Source of the DNA: an uncultured bacterium
GTDB taxonomy: Bacteria; Verrucomicrobiota; Kiritimatiellia; RFP12; CAIWXQ01
Length of the DNA stretch: 37,183 nucleotides
NCBI GenBank assembly: GCA_903861045.1
Contig: CAIOST010000292.1
Coordinates: forward strand, 1 to 37,183
Direction of reading: 5' to 3'
The notes beneath the pieces are model-generated. The model had not been told where the DNA came from and did not search any database. It saw only the letters and a program-made list of their open reading frames with translations. The position numbers and the translations under genes are program-made. Of the stretch, positions 1 through 7,502 are shown piece by piece; positions within the stretch are counted from its first letter, which is position 1, and each line of letters starts with the position of its first letter.

Positions 1-120
1 AATCAGGCGTGGATGGCGGGGGCTATAGATCTGAATGGCAATCCGCGCATTACGAACCGCAAGGTGGATATGGGGGCGTATGAGATCCGTCCGCTGGGGA
101 CGGTGATTATGCTGTGGTAG
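1..120 (+). CDS. C-terminal end of a beta-helix surface protein (choice-of-anchor Q type), 5' end outside window
   Basis: Frame 1 is open from the window edge to a TAG at 118-120 and gives 39 residues. They include DLNGNPRI and VDMGAYE, the usual last-rung signature of right-handed parallel beta-helix proteins of the choice-of-anchor Q type. These are large secreted or surface proteins, often found in many copies in Kiritimatiellota, Lentisphaerota and Planctomycetota. The chain stops about ten residues after MGAYE, with no PEP-CTERM or other sorting signal visible. Its substrate or role cannot be told from this piece. The family call rests on the motif only. Confidence 0.6.
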   Translation, partial: NQAWMAGAIDLNGNPRITNRKVDMGAYEIRPLGTVIMLW

Positions 121-149
121 GGCACGACTCGGCCGCCCGTAGCCCATAG

Positions 150-353
150 GTGTTAAGCTAAGAGTTTTCAACATCCAACGTCCAACATCCAACGCCCAAC
201 TTCCAAGAAAATGCAGCCGCAACAGGCCTGTCTCGCATTGGTTGGACGTTGGGCGTTGGATGTTGGGAGTTGGGAGTTGGGAGTTGGGCGTTGGGATTTG
301 GGATTTTACTTATCAACGCATAAGTAACTTTATTGCGATTATTAGCTTAACAC
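150..353. mobile_element. MITE-like element with 12-bp terminal inverted repeats
   Basis: GTGTTAAGCTAA at 150-161 is matched exactly by its reverse complement at 342-353, bounding a 204-bp segment with no credible gene. Inside are a 19-bp perfect inverted repeat (182-200 with 248-266) made of TTGG-type heptads and a small hairpin (308-325). A TA dinucleotide lies within one or two bases of each end, but a clean target-site duplication is not visible. Size, terminal repeats and lack of coding capacity fit a non-autonomous miniature element. Mobility is inference from one copy. Confidence 0.5.
169..305. repeat. Heptad tandem repeats (TTGGNNG) in inverted arrangement
   Basis: The right arm (242-305) is a run of 7-base units of the form TTGG followed by ACG, GCG, ATG, GAG, GAG, GAG, GCG and then GAT-type units. 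The left arm (169-206) carries the complementary CCAA-type units. Nineteen bases (182-200 and 248-266) are perfectly complementary across a 47-base spacer, so a transcript or single strand could fold into a long hairpin. The unit length argues against a coding repeat. It sits wholly inside the 150-353 element. Confidence 0.75.
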
Positions 354-957
354 TACGTCTGGCTGGCGGACCATCGTGGGCACCGGCGGCACGAGGCCGC
401 CGGGGGCGGGTAAGGGTGTGTCCGGCTCGGCGGGAGCCTCGCCCACCCGTCGACCGTAATCGTCGTCCGTACGCGTCGACCGGCAGCAGGCCGTAGCGGC
501 GGGCAGTCCCGTGCCCGCCGCACGCCACGCAACCAGCGCTGGGGTTGATGACACGCGCCCCGACCTGCGGGAGCCTCGCCCTTGTGAGCGGTGCCAAAGT
601 CGGTGGTTACGTGAACATCGGGGGATGTCAGACGAATGTGCATAAAGTCGTGGGCACGGGTGCGCCGTTGCCACTGGGCAAGTGGACGTCGGTTGCGCTG
701 ACCTACGATGGCGAGCCGGTCTCCTTGAGCGCTTCGGCGACCTCCGCCTGGGAGCGCACGGCGACGCCCGGAAATCGCTACCAGAACGGTGCCTACTGGC
801 ACATGCCCGTCGGTTGATTGCTTACGATCCTGAAAGATGACGATCCCGACCCATCCATCACCTTGCCGCTAGGTGTGCTAGGGTGATCCCTGTTGCTCGA
901 TCAGAAAGTTACGCTGGTAGAAACCAATCCCATCGATCTCTCTGAGTTGCTAGAACG
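354..957. other. Gene-poor region with degraded fragments and GC-rich repeats
   Basis: No intact gene is supported here. The 14-mer CGGGAGCCTCGCCC occurs twice (431-444 and 568-581). A 9-bp perfect stem with a 6-base loop lies at 497-520. A LamG-like coding remnant is listed separately at 545-817. In the frame starting at 828, residues ILKDDDPDPSITLPLG are followed by an in-frame TGA and then by QKVTLVETNPIDLSELLER ending at 960, which looks like a broken small gene that I cannot identify. Together this reads as decayed, repeat-prone intergenic DNA. Confidence 0.5.
545..817 (+). pseudogene. Chimeric remnant: LamG-like fragment joined to a glycosidase-like tail
   Basis: The 90-codon frame contains LGKWTSVALTYDGEPVSL, very like the strand pair W-T-x-V-A-x-T-Y-D-G of LamG/concanavalin-like domains. 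About 25 residues later it changes to NRYQNGAYWHMPVG, which resembles a piece of an unrelated carbohydrate-active enzyme. There is no ribosome binding site, the domain lacks its beginning, and the first 15 or so codons run through a dispersed GC-rich repeat. I read this as a scrap of one or two decayed surface-protein genes, not an expressed protein. The domain match is by eye. Confidence 0.35.
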
Positions 958-987
958 TTGACTTCCGTCTCGTTAAAACGGTAGAGT
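958..987 (+). promoter_or_regulatory. Candidate sigma-70 promoter of serC
   Basis: TTGACT (958-963) and TAGAGT (982-987) are separated by 18 bases. Transcription would start near 994, giving a leader of about 68 nt before the serC start codon at 1062. Confidence 0.45.
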
Positions 988-1061
988 ACATGGTTTCCGG
1001 TCTCGCCACGGCGCCCACCATGCGCCGGTTTTTCGCAACCCAAAGAACAGGAGCACTTGTC

Positions 1062-2138
1062 ATGGCACGAGCATTCAATTTCTGCGCGGGTCCAGCCGTT
1101 CTACCACTGGAGGTGCTGCAACAGGCACAAGCGGAGCTGGTGGATTATCAGGGCACCGGCATGTCCATCATGGAGATGTCACATCGCGGCAAACACTACG
1201 AGGCCGTACACAACGAGGCCATGGCCAACATCCGCACCCTCATGAACCTCTCGGATGACTACGCCGTGCTATTCCTGCAGGGTGGGGCCAGCATGCAGTT
1301 CGCCATGGTTCCCATGAATTTCCTCCCGACCGGCGCCACCGCCGACTACGTCAATGCCGGCAGCTGGGGCTCGGCCGCTGTCAAGCAGGCGCGCCTGCTG
1401 GGGAACATCAACATCGCCGCCGACTGCGAAAAGGATATCCCCACGCGTGTCCCCGAAGCCGCGGAGCTCAAGCACACCCCCGGCGCCGCCTACCTCCACC
1501 TCACCTCAAACGAAACCATCTCCGGCGCCCAGTGGCAGCAGTTCCCCAAGACCGACGTCCCCCTGATCTGCGACATGTCCTCGGACATTCTCTCCCGTCC
1601 CTTGGACTATCGCCAGTTCGCCATGGTCTATGCAGGCGCCCAAAAAAACCTAGGTCCTTCCGGCGTGACCCTTGTGGTGGTGCGCAAGGATCTCGCCGCC
1701 AAGGCCGCGAAAACCATCCCGGCCATGTTGCGCTACCAGACCCACATTGAGAACGACTCGCTCTACAACACCCCGCCCTGTTTTAGCATCTACATTCTGG
1801 CGCTCACCACGCGTTGGTTGAAAAACTTCGGCGTGGATAATATGTTCCGTCGCAACCGCGACAAGGCGCAGATGCTGTATGACATTATAGACGCCTCTGG
1901 TTACTACCGTGGCACCGCCAAGAAAGAGTGCCGTTCGGACATGAACATCACCTTCCGCCTCCCCACGTCCGAACTGGAAGATCATTTCTGTGCGGAAGCC
2001 GCCAAGGCCGGCCTGAGCCAGCTCAAGGGACACCGCTCCGTCGGCGGCGTCCGCGCCTCCATCTACAACGCCTTCCCCGTGGACGGGGTGCAGGCTTTGG
2101 TCGCCTTCATGCAGGAGTTCGAGAAGCGCAACGGCTAA
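1062..2138 (+). CDS. serC: Phosphoserine aminotransferase SerC
   Basis: This PLP-dependent class V aminotransferase makes 3-phosphoserine from 3-phosphohydroxypyruvate and glutamate, the second step of serine synthesis, and can also serve pyridoxal phosphate synthesis. The protein is 358 residues, the normal family length. It begins ARAFNFCAGPAVLP, typical of SerC. GGAS at about 74-77 contacts the cofactor phosphate, and AGAQKNLGPSG places the Schiff-base lysine at K195, close to K198 of the E. coli enzyme. The ATG at 1062 is chosen because AGGAG lies 8 nt upstream (1049-1053); an in-frame GTG at 990 has no such signal and no family similarity. It is monocistronic, followed by a strong hairpin terminator and converging on the comEC-like gene. 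Confidence 0.95.
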   Translation: MARAFNFCAGPAVLPLEVLQQAQAELVDYQGTGMSIMEMSHRGKHYEAVHNEAMANIRTLMNLSDDYAVLFLQGGASMQFAMVPMNFLPTGATADYVNAGSWGSAAVKQARLLGNINIAADCEKDIPTRVPEAAELKHTPGAAYLHLTSNETISGAQWQQFPKTDVPLICDMSSDILSRPLDYRQFAMVYAGAQKNLGPSGVTLVVVRKDLAAKAAKTIPAMLRYQTHIENDSLYNTPPCFSIYILALTTRWLKNFGVDNMFRRNRDKAQMLYDIIDASGYYRGTAKKECRSDMNITFRLPTSELEDHFCAEAAKAGLSQLKGHRSVGGVRASIYNAFPVDGVQALVAFMQEFEKRNG

Positions 2139-2167
2139 GGCCTGCCGCTAGCTGATATCGCTGCCAC

Positions 2168-2200
2168 ACGGGCGGAGCTGCCAAGCTCCGCCCGTTTGCT
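2168..2200 (+). terminator. Hairpin terminator after serC
   Basis: A perfect 12-bp stem, ACGGGCGGAGCT (2168-2179) with AGCTCCGCCCGT (2184-2195), encloses a GCCA tetraloop and is followed by TTGCTTT. It lies 30 bp after the serC stop and before the end of the converging gene. The T-tract is short and interrupted, so efficiency is uncertain. Confidence 0.7.
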
Positions 2201-2246
2201 TTGCCGCCCCATCGAGAAGGAACGTTTGGCTGCCCCCCCCCCTCCT

Positions 2247-3947
2247 TTACCCACCTCCCGGCGGGTCGCTCGTGCGCTGCCGGGCCGAATCCCGCAGCCA
2301 TGCGTCGCCCGTGGCAGGTGATTGACGCGTGAGGCGTCCCAGCCACGCGGCCAGCAGCAAGAGCGCCGCGTACCAGCACCCCACCAGCCACCACGGCGGA
2401 TAAGGAATCTTGCCAGCTCCACCTGGAATAGCCACCGTCGCCCGCGCGCACCAGATCATCATCTGTGTCAACCCGCCGGCCGCATGGTTGAATACCGTTT
2501 CCGCCCAGCTCGAAAACAACCCCACCAGCAAACCCACGCTGCTGGCCACACCCGTCAAAAAAGCGGCCGGGGCGATCGGCAGATTCGCCAGGATGGACGC
2601 CGGCGTCACCCGCCCGAAATACCAGGCTGTCAACGGGGTCGAACTTAGCCACGCCGCCACGGACAACGCCACCAGTTCCGCTCCTGCACGAACAGCCCTC
2701 ACCCGGAAGGTCCGCAGTCGTACCAGCGCCGGCGCCAATTCCCCGCCCAACGCCGCGCTGGCCTGCGCATCCAGCGTGACATCATCCACCCGCAACCACC
2801 GTCGGAATAGTTCCGCCAGCGGCACATACAACAGAATCAACCCACCCATGACCACAAAAGAAAGGGCAAACCCGGCGTCGTGCAACTGAAACGGGTTCAT
2901 GGCCAGGGCAATCACCGCCGCCGCCCCTAAGGTGGAGAGGGCGTCCGGCTTGCGACCCAGCAGAGGCGCCCCAAAATAGAGAATCGCCATCAGACAGGCC
3001 CGCAGTGCGCTCGCCGAAAAACCGGTAACCACCGTGTAGAAGATCAGGATCGGCGTGAGTGGCAGACACCAGTAGTGTCGCGGCACACCGGCTACCGAGA
3101 GCAACGCGATGATGACCACGGCCAGCAAGGCCACATTCATGCCGGAAATAGCAAAAATGTGAATGGTGCCGGAATCGCGAAACACCTGACTCAAGTCGCG
3201 CGGGATAGCGCTACGCGTCCCCAGGAACATGGCCTGCACCAGCGATGGGATGGCCCCCCACCCTTCAATCCCGCGCGCCAAGCGCGAGGCCGTCACCTGC
3301 CGCGCACGATCGGCCAGTGTGCCCAAATCGCGCAAGGAGGCAGCTGCTACCCGCCCCGACTCCTTCTCGCGCGATTCCAGCCGTACATAGACTTTGCGCA
3401 ACACGCCCACCCGTTGCACACGCACCTTCCCACGAAACCGCCAGCGCTCCCCGGATACGGGGGCCACACAAGTCGCACCCCCGCCAGGAGCCAATGGCCC
3501 ATACCAGGTAACCCGGACCGGCACAGACAACAAGCGATTGGTCACCGCCAGCGACACGTACGACACCTGCCGCAGGGTAAACTGATAGCGTACCCCGCCC
3601 TTTGCCAGCGGATGCACATCCACATCACCGCTGACCGTGCCATACAGCACCGCTTTCGGCTCACGCGCCTGCTGGGTGCGCAGCCAGTCAACTTCTGCCC
3701 GTCGCCGGTCCGTGGCCAGGGCGGCCACGAGCCATCCTGAGGCTAAGACCACCAGCCACAGCACCACCCCCTGCATTCGCACGCCGCCTGCCAGATAGCG
3801 CACCACCAGCCACATGGCCGCCATCGCCATCCAGCCCATCGCCGCGTGCACCCCATCCCCCGTGATCAACCCAAAGGCCACCCCCACAACAAACAGGACT
3901 GCCACCCCCACCAGCGGCCGCCGTGCTATGGAATCTTTCCCAACCAT
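2247..3947 (-). CDS. ComEC/Rec2-family membrane channel protein lacking the metallo-beta-lactamase domain
   Basis: ComEC proteins form the inner-membrane channel that takes up single-stranded DNA in natural transformation. With this start the protein is 566 residues. It opens with two or three hydrophobic helices and a DUF4131-like soluble part, followed by the Competence domain with IFAISGMNVALLAVVI, equivalent to the ComEC H-x-L-A-I-S-G-L-H signature, and many further membrane segments. It stops straight after the last helices. The C-terminal metallo-beta-lactamase nuclease domain of full-length ComEC (700-800 residues) is absent, and only 108 bp separate its stop from serC, so no detached domain follows. 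The start is uncertain: ATGs at 3947 and 3986 and a TTG at 4061 share the frame. I prefer 3947 because the first membrane helix follows and the others overlap or abut fabI. Confidence 0.8.
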   Translation of the reverse strand: MVGKDSIARRPLVGVAVLFVVGVAFGLITGDGVHAAMGWMAMAAMWLVVRYLAGGVRMQGVVLWLVVLASGWLVAALATDRRRAEVDWLRTQQAREPKAVLYGTVSGDVDVHPLAKGGVRYQFTLRQVSYVSLAVTNRLLSVPVRVTWYGPLAPGGGATCVAPVSGERWRFRGKVRVQRVGVLRKVYVRLESREKESGRVAAASLRDLGTLADRARQVTASRLARGIEGWGAIPSLVQAMFLGTRSAIPRDLSQVFRDSGTIHIFAISGMNVALLAVVIIALLSVAGVPRHYWCLPLTPILIFYTVVTGFSASALRACLMAILYFGAPLLGRKPDALSTLGAAAVIALAMNPFQLHDAGFALSFVVMGGLILLYVPLAELFRRWLRVDDVTLDAQASAALGGELAPALVRLRTFRVRAVRAGAELVALSVAAWLSSTPLTAWYFGRVTPASILANLPIAPAAFLTGVASSVGLLVGLFSSWAETVFNHAAGGLTQMMIWCARATVAIPGGAGKIPYPPWWLVGCWYAALLLLAAWLGRLTRQSPATGDAWLRDSARQRTSDPPGGG

Positions 3948-4029
3948 CCGCACCCCACCGTCGCTCCGTGGCCAGGCAAGGAGCATACTAGCGCGCCCAG
4001 GCACCCTCGCACCTGCATGCGCCGCCCAA

Positions 4030-4914
4030 TCAGCCCGCTTCCGGTGTGGCACCCGCGGCAACCAATTCCGCGGCGGCCTTCTGATTCACGCGCCGCTTGG
4101 CAGGCATGCTCCGCAACGGTTTTTCATGCCGCAGCAGTTCACCGCCCACCACCGATGCGCCGCCATCCACATACAGCGTTTGCCCGGTAATCTTCCTCGC
4201 ATACTCTCCCAGCAGAAAAACGACCGCATTGGCCACTTCCTGCTTGTCCTTGATGGGATCCCACGGCAGGGGGCTCATCTTCTTCCAGGTCTGGTTCAAG
4301 CAGGCGAAGTGTGGAATCGATTTGGCGGCCTTGGTTGTCAGCGGTCCGGCGGACACCGCGTTGACCCGGACATGCTCGCGACCGTATTCCCGGGCCAGTG
4401 CCCGCACGAGCGCCTCCAATGCGGCCTTGTTGACGCCCATCCAGTTGTAAAAAGGGAAAGCCACTTGCGAGGCGAACGAGAGCGTAACGATGGAACCACC
4501 TTTGGGCATGTGTTCCTGCGCAAACTGGGAAACCGTGGCCAACGAGGCGCAACTGATGCCAAACGCCTGCTTAATATCCTCAAAGGCGTTGGTATAGACA
4601 TGACTCCCGAGGCACGTTTTCGGGTTGGCATAGGCAATGGAATGAACCACACCACTCACCTCGCCCAAGTCACGAAAGAGATTGCGCACCTCGTTTTCGA
4701 TGGTGACATCGCAGTACTTAATGCACATGGCATCCTTGTGGGCCTGCGTCAGTTCGGGACAGCCACGATCAAAAAAGATCTTCTTCATCCGCTCATTTTG
4801 AGCGGTATAAACCACATTACCGCCCAATTCCTGAATCATTTTCCCGGTCGCATACGCGATGGAATCCGTATTCAGTAGCCCCATCACGACATACGTTTCG
4901 CCTGGCTTGATCAT
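4030..4914 (-). CDS. fabI: Enoyl-[acyl-carrier-protein] reductase, FabI type
   Basis: FabI performs the last, NAD(P)H-dependent reduction in each cycle of type II fatty acid synthesis. The 294-residue protein has the FabI form of the SDR fold: a nucleotide loop ending in NTDSIAYATGK (residues 15-25), VHSIAYANP (90-98), and the active-site pair Y156-x6-K163 in FYNWMGVNKAALEA, with the same spacing and numbering as E. coli FabI. PLTTKAAKSI and LYVDGG near the end also fit. The second active-site tyrosine (Y146 in E. coli) is replaced by F147 in TLSF, with a one-residue deletion in the loop. About 30 basic residues extend the C-terminus. The start has a good site, AAGGAAG about 7 nt upstream. 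The comEC-like gene follows on the same strand and overlaps only if its TTG start is used. Confidence 0.87.
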   Translation of the reverse strand: MIKPGETYVVMGLLNTDSIAYATGKMIQELGGNVVYTAQNERMKKIFFDRGCPELTQAHKDAMCIKYCDVTIENEVRNLFRDLGEVSGVVHSIAYANPKTCLGSHVYTNAFEDIKQAFGISCASLATVSQFAQEHMPKGGSIVTLSFASQVAFPFYNWMGVNKAALEALVRALAREYGREHVRVNAVSAGPLTTKAAKSIPHFACLNQTWKKMSPLPWDPIKDKQEVANAVVFLLGEYARKITGQTLYVDGGASVVGGELLRHEKPLRSMPAKRRVNQKAAAELVAAGATPEAG

Positions 4915-4948
4915 GTTTGCTTCCTTTCACGCTTGTTTGCTTATTTCA

Positions 4949-4978
4949 GGATGGCACGTTCCACCTAGACCTGTCAAC
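4949..4978 (-). promoter_or_regulatory. Candidate promoter of fabI
   Basis: On the minus strand a perfect TTGACA (plus 4973-4978) is followed after 18 bases by CATCCT (plus 4949-4954), about 35 nt before the fabI start. The -10 match is poor, so only the -35 box is convincing. Confidence 0.3.
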
Positions 4979-5111
4979 AATCTGCAGCATAGCTGGGCAT
5001 GCCGGCCGCATACCGCGGGGCACAGGTTCGCCACACCGGCAGTATGGCAGGGCGAACCGTCGCTGCAAGACAAAACAGGCCTCTTTTTTATGTCGTGCCA
5101 TCCTGATTCGT

Positions 5112-5140
5112 TTGACAGATCAGATGTTTTGTCATACTTT
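5112..5140 (+). promoter_or_regulatory. Candidate promoter of the amino-sugar operon
   Basis: A perfect TTGACA (5112-5117) is followed by the A/T-rich CATACTTTT (5133-5141). A -10 box could be CATACT with a 15-base spacer or TACTTT with a 17-base spacer. It lies 35-40 bp before the ROK gene start at 5175 and is the only convincing -35 box in the divergent fabI/ROK interval. Confidence 0.4.
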
Positions 5141-5174
5141 TGCGACTTCCTGAGCAACCACGGAAGTGCAGGCC

Positions 5175-6587
5175 ATGAACGATCTGTCACAGCAACTGGA
5201 CCGCGCCGCGGCACCACGAATCCTCTCGGAATTGGATCCCGATTTCCGCCCTGCGGCCCTCTGGGTTCAGGCCTATCAAACCCTGACGGCCACTACGCAC
5301 GCCGTTCCCGTGGAGTTGGCCATGGGACGACCGGATGGCACGGTCTTCCGCTTCAGCACCCGCATCCTCCCTTGGTCCGATGCCACAGCCAACGTGAATC
5401 ACCGTCATGTCGAACGATGGCTGAAACAACTGCTCTGGCAGAAGGGTGGCTCGCGTGTCTGGATCAGTGGGTGCGCCCCGCTGGCGGCCCAACTGGCAGC
5501 GGATTATGCCCCGGGGGGGGCACGTGCTTTTGACGCGGATCTCATGGGCACACGCATCGGCGGTGAACCGTTCCGCCTGACGGCTTGCCAGCCGGATGAA
5601 CTCCCCGCCCCCCGCGAACCGACCAGGAACGTCGGCGGCCACTGGAACGGCTGCCGCATTGGTTTTGACCTCGGTGGCAGCGATCGCAAATGTGCTGCTG
5701 TCATTGACGGAAAAACCGTTTTTTCGGAGGAAATCCCCTGGGCGCCGATCCGGGAACCTGATTGGCGCTACCACTGGAACGGCATCGAAGACTCCCTCCA
5801 GCGCGCCGCCGCCCACTTGCCACGCGTGGATGCCATCGGCGGCAGCACCGCCGGCATCGTGATCAATAGTGAAATTCGTGTAGCTTCGCTGTTTCGGGCG
5901 GTACCGCAGGCCGATTTTGACCAGCACGTCCGCACCCTTTTCGGGACACTGGCCAAAAAATGGAACGTGCCCTTGGTCGTCATGAATGACGGCGAGGTTA
6001 CGGCGCTGGCCGGTGCCATGGGTCTAAATGACAAACCCGTCCTCGGCATGGCTTTTGGCACCAGCTTGGCTGGCGGATATTGCAACGCGCAAGGTGCCCT
6101 GACCTGTTGGCTAAACGAACTCGCCTTTGTTCCGGTGGATTATCGCCTGCAGGGCGCTCCGCGTGACGAGTGGTCTGGCGACTGCGGCTGCGGCGCGCTC
6201 TATCTCTCGCAACAGGCGGTCGGTCGCTTGGCCCCCCGCGCCGGCATTCAATTTCCGGACGAGCTGACGCTGCCTGAGCGACTGGCGGAAACGCAGCAAC
6301 TCCTCCAGCAAGGCCATCGCGGCGCACGCCAGGTGTTCGCCACCATCGGCCGTTATCTCGGCTACACCGTGGCGCATAACGACAACTTCTTTACGCTGAA
6401 GCGCGTCCTCGTCCTCGGCCGCGTCACATCCGGGGATGCTGGCAACATCCTGCTCGAGGAGGCCACTCGTGTGCTGCAACGGGAATTCCCAGACATTGCG
6501 GCACGTGTCACGCTATCCATGCCGGGTGAAACAGAAAAGCGCCATGGGCAGGCCATGGTGGCCGCCAGCCTGCCGGAGATACGGTGA
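5175..6587 (+). CDS. ROK-family sugar kinase-like protein with an N-terminal extension
   Basis: The C-terminal two thirds (about 160-470) is an ASKHA/ROK kinase. IGFDLGGSDRKCAAVIDG (162-179) is the phosphate-1 loop, GGSTAG (222-227) the sugar side, VVMNDGEVTALAGA (268-281) holds the likely catalytic Asp272, FGTSLAGGY (294-302) the second phosphate loop, and GDCGCGALYLS (336-345) resembles the Cys-rich zinc motif of ROK proteins. Residues 1-155 are an extra domain I do not recognise. At 470 residues it is longer than typical ROK kinases (about 300). The ATG at 5175 is favoured over GTG 5166 because CGGAAG lies 8 nt upstream. It is followed 4 nt later by a PIG-L deacetylase and then nagB, so N-acetylglucosamine or a related amino sugar is the likely substrate (inference). 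Confidence 0.8.
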   Translation: MNDLSQQLDRAAAPRILSELDPDFRPAALWVQAYQTLTATTHAVPVELAMGRPDGTVFRFSTRILPWSDATANVNHRHVERWLKQLLWQKGGSRVWISGCAPLAAQLAADYAPGGARAFDADLMGTRIGGEPFRLTACQPDELPAPREPTRNVGGHWNGCRIGFDLGGSDRKCAAVIDGKTVFSEEIPWAPIREPDWRYHWNGIEDSLQRAAAHLPRVDAIGGSTAGIVINSEIRVASLFRAVPQADFDQHVRTLFGTLAKKWNVPLVVMNDGEVTALAGAMGLNDKPVLGMAFGTSLAGGYCNAQGALTCWLNELAFVPVDYRLQGAPRDEWSGDCGCGALYLSQQAVGRLAPRAGIQFPDELTLPERLAETQQLLQQGHRGARQVFATIGRYLGYTVAHNDNFFTLKRVLVLGRVTSGDAGNILLEEATRVLQREFPDIAARVTLSMPGETEKRHGQAMVAASLPEIR

Positions 6588-6591
6588 TCGC

Positions 6592-7479
6592 ATGAATTTT
6601 CGCAAGCCGACGGCCGAGCTGTTCATCCCCGACGGCGCCACACCGGCAACCGCCTTCTCGCGCATCACGACGCTGGGTATCGGCGCCCACCAGGATGATA
6701 TTGAATTTATGGCCGTGCCGGGGATTCTCGACGGGTTCGCCAACCCGCAGCGTCCTTTCGGCGGCGTGATCTGCACCAACGGCGCCGGCTCTGCCCGCAT
6801 CGGCCCCTATGCCCAGGTGACCGACGAGGAGATGTGTCAGCTCCGGCGTCTGGAACAGCGCGCTGCCGCCACCATTGGGCAATATGGTTTTGTGGCGCAA
6901 CTCGACTACCGCTCCGCCGAAGTCAAAACACCCGCATGTCCGGAACTGCTGGCCGACCTCACCGCGCTTATCCAAGCCACCCGTCCCACCACCATTTACA
7001 CACACAACCCGGCGGATAAACATGACACCCATATCGCCGTAGCCATCGCCGTGCTGCTGGCGGTTCGTGCCCTGCCTAAGGAGCAACGGCCGGCCCGCCT
7101 GTATGGCTGCGAAGTCTGGCGCGATTTGGACTGGTTACCTGACAGCGAAAAGCAAGTCTTCGATATCAGCACTCGCCAGAACTTGCAGTCGGCGCTCACT
7201 GGCGTCTACGACTCGCAAATCGCCGGCGGCAAACGCTATGACCTGGCCGCCATGGGGCGCCGTCGCGCGCATGCCACCTTCCTGGATTCGCATACAGCCG
7301 ACAAGACGGAACTTGCCACCTTGGCCATGGACCTCACGCCGTTGATTCAGGATGATTCCCGCGACATCGCCGAGTATGTCACCGGCTTCATCCAGCTATT
7401 CGCGGCCGAAGTCCGCAGCAAGTTGCTCGCACGCCTCCCCGCCGTGGCCGCAGCAACCGCTCACGCGGACGCAAAATAA
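6592..7479 (+). CDS. PIG-L (LmbE-like) family deacetylase
   Basis: PIG-L enzymes are zinc-dependent de-N-acetylases that remove acetyl groups from N-acetylglucosamine moieties. In this 295-residue protein GAHQDDIEFM (31-40) is the metal-binding A-H-x-D-D-x-E motif (H33, D36), and HNPADKHDTH (138-147) supplies the distal histidine of the metal site. The gene starts 4 nt after the ROK kinase stop; GGAG at 6575-6578 may serve as its ribosome site. A longer in-frame reading inside the ROK gene has no family similarity. Lying between a sugar kinase and nagB, it most simply acts as an N-acetylglucosamine-6-phosphate deacetylase replacing NagA, which is absent here. In some Bacteroidetes a NagB domain is fused to a PIG-L domain, which supports the pairing. 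The substrate is inferred, not shown. Confidence 0.88.
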   Translation: MNFRKPTAELFIPDGATPATAFSRITTLGIGAHQDDIEFMAVPGILDGFANPQRPFGGVICTNGAGSARIGPYAQVTDEEMCQLRRLEQRAAATIGQYGFVAQLDYRSAEVKTPACPELLADLTALIQATRPTTIYTHNPADKHDTHIAVAIAVLLAVRALPKEQRPARLYGCEVWRDLDWLPDSEKQVFDISTRQNLQSALTGVYDSQIAGGKRYDLAAMGRRRAHATFLDSHTADKTELATLAMDLTPLIQDDSRDIAEYVTGFIQLFAAEVRSKLLARLPAVAAATAHADAK

Positions 7480-7502
7480 CCCTACGGAGCAAACCGCACA
7501 TC

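Noticed and set aside
242-305. Heptad array considered as a CRISPR or as a coding repeat.
   Set aside because: Units are 7 bp and contiguous with no spacers; translation gives only Gly/Val/Trp/Leu low-complexity sequence.
1062-2138. Possible pyridoxal 5'-phosphate pathway cluster around serC.
   Set aside because: No pdx genes are adjacent; serC stands alone with its own promoter and terminator.
3814-4878. A 354-codon open frame on the plus strand opposite fabI and comEC.
   Set aside because: It is an antisense shadow of GC-rich coding sequence; the minus-strand genes have clear family motifs and this one has none.
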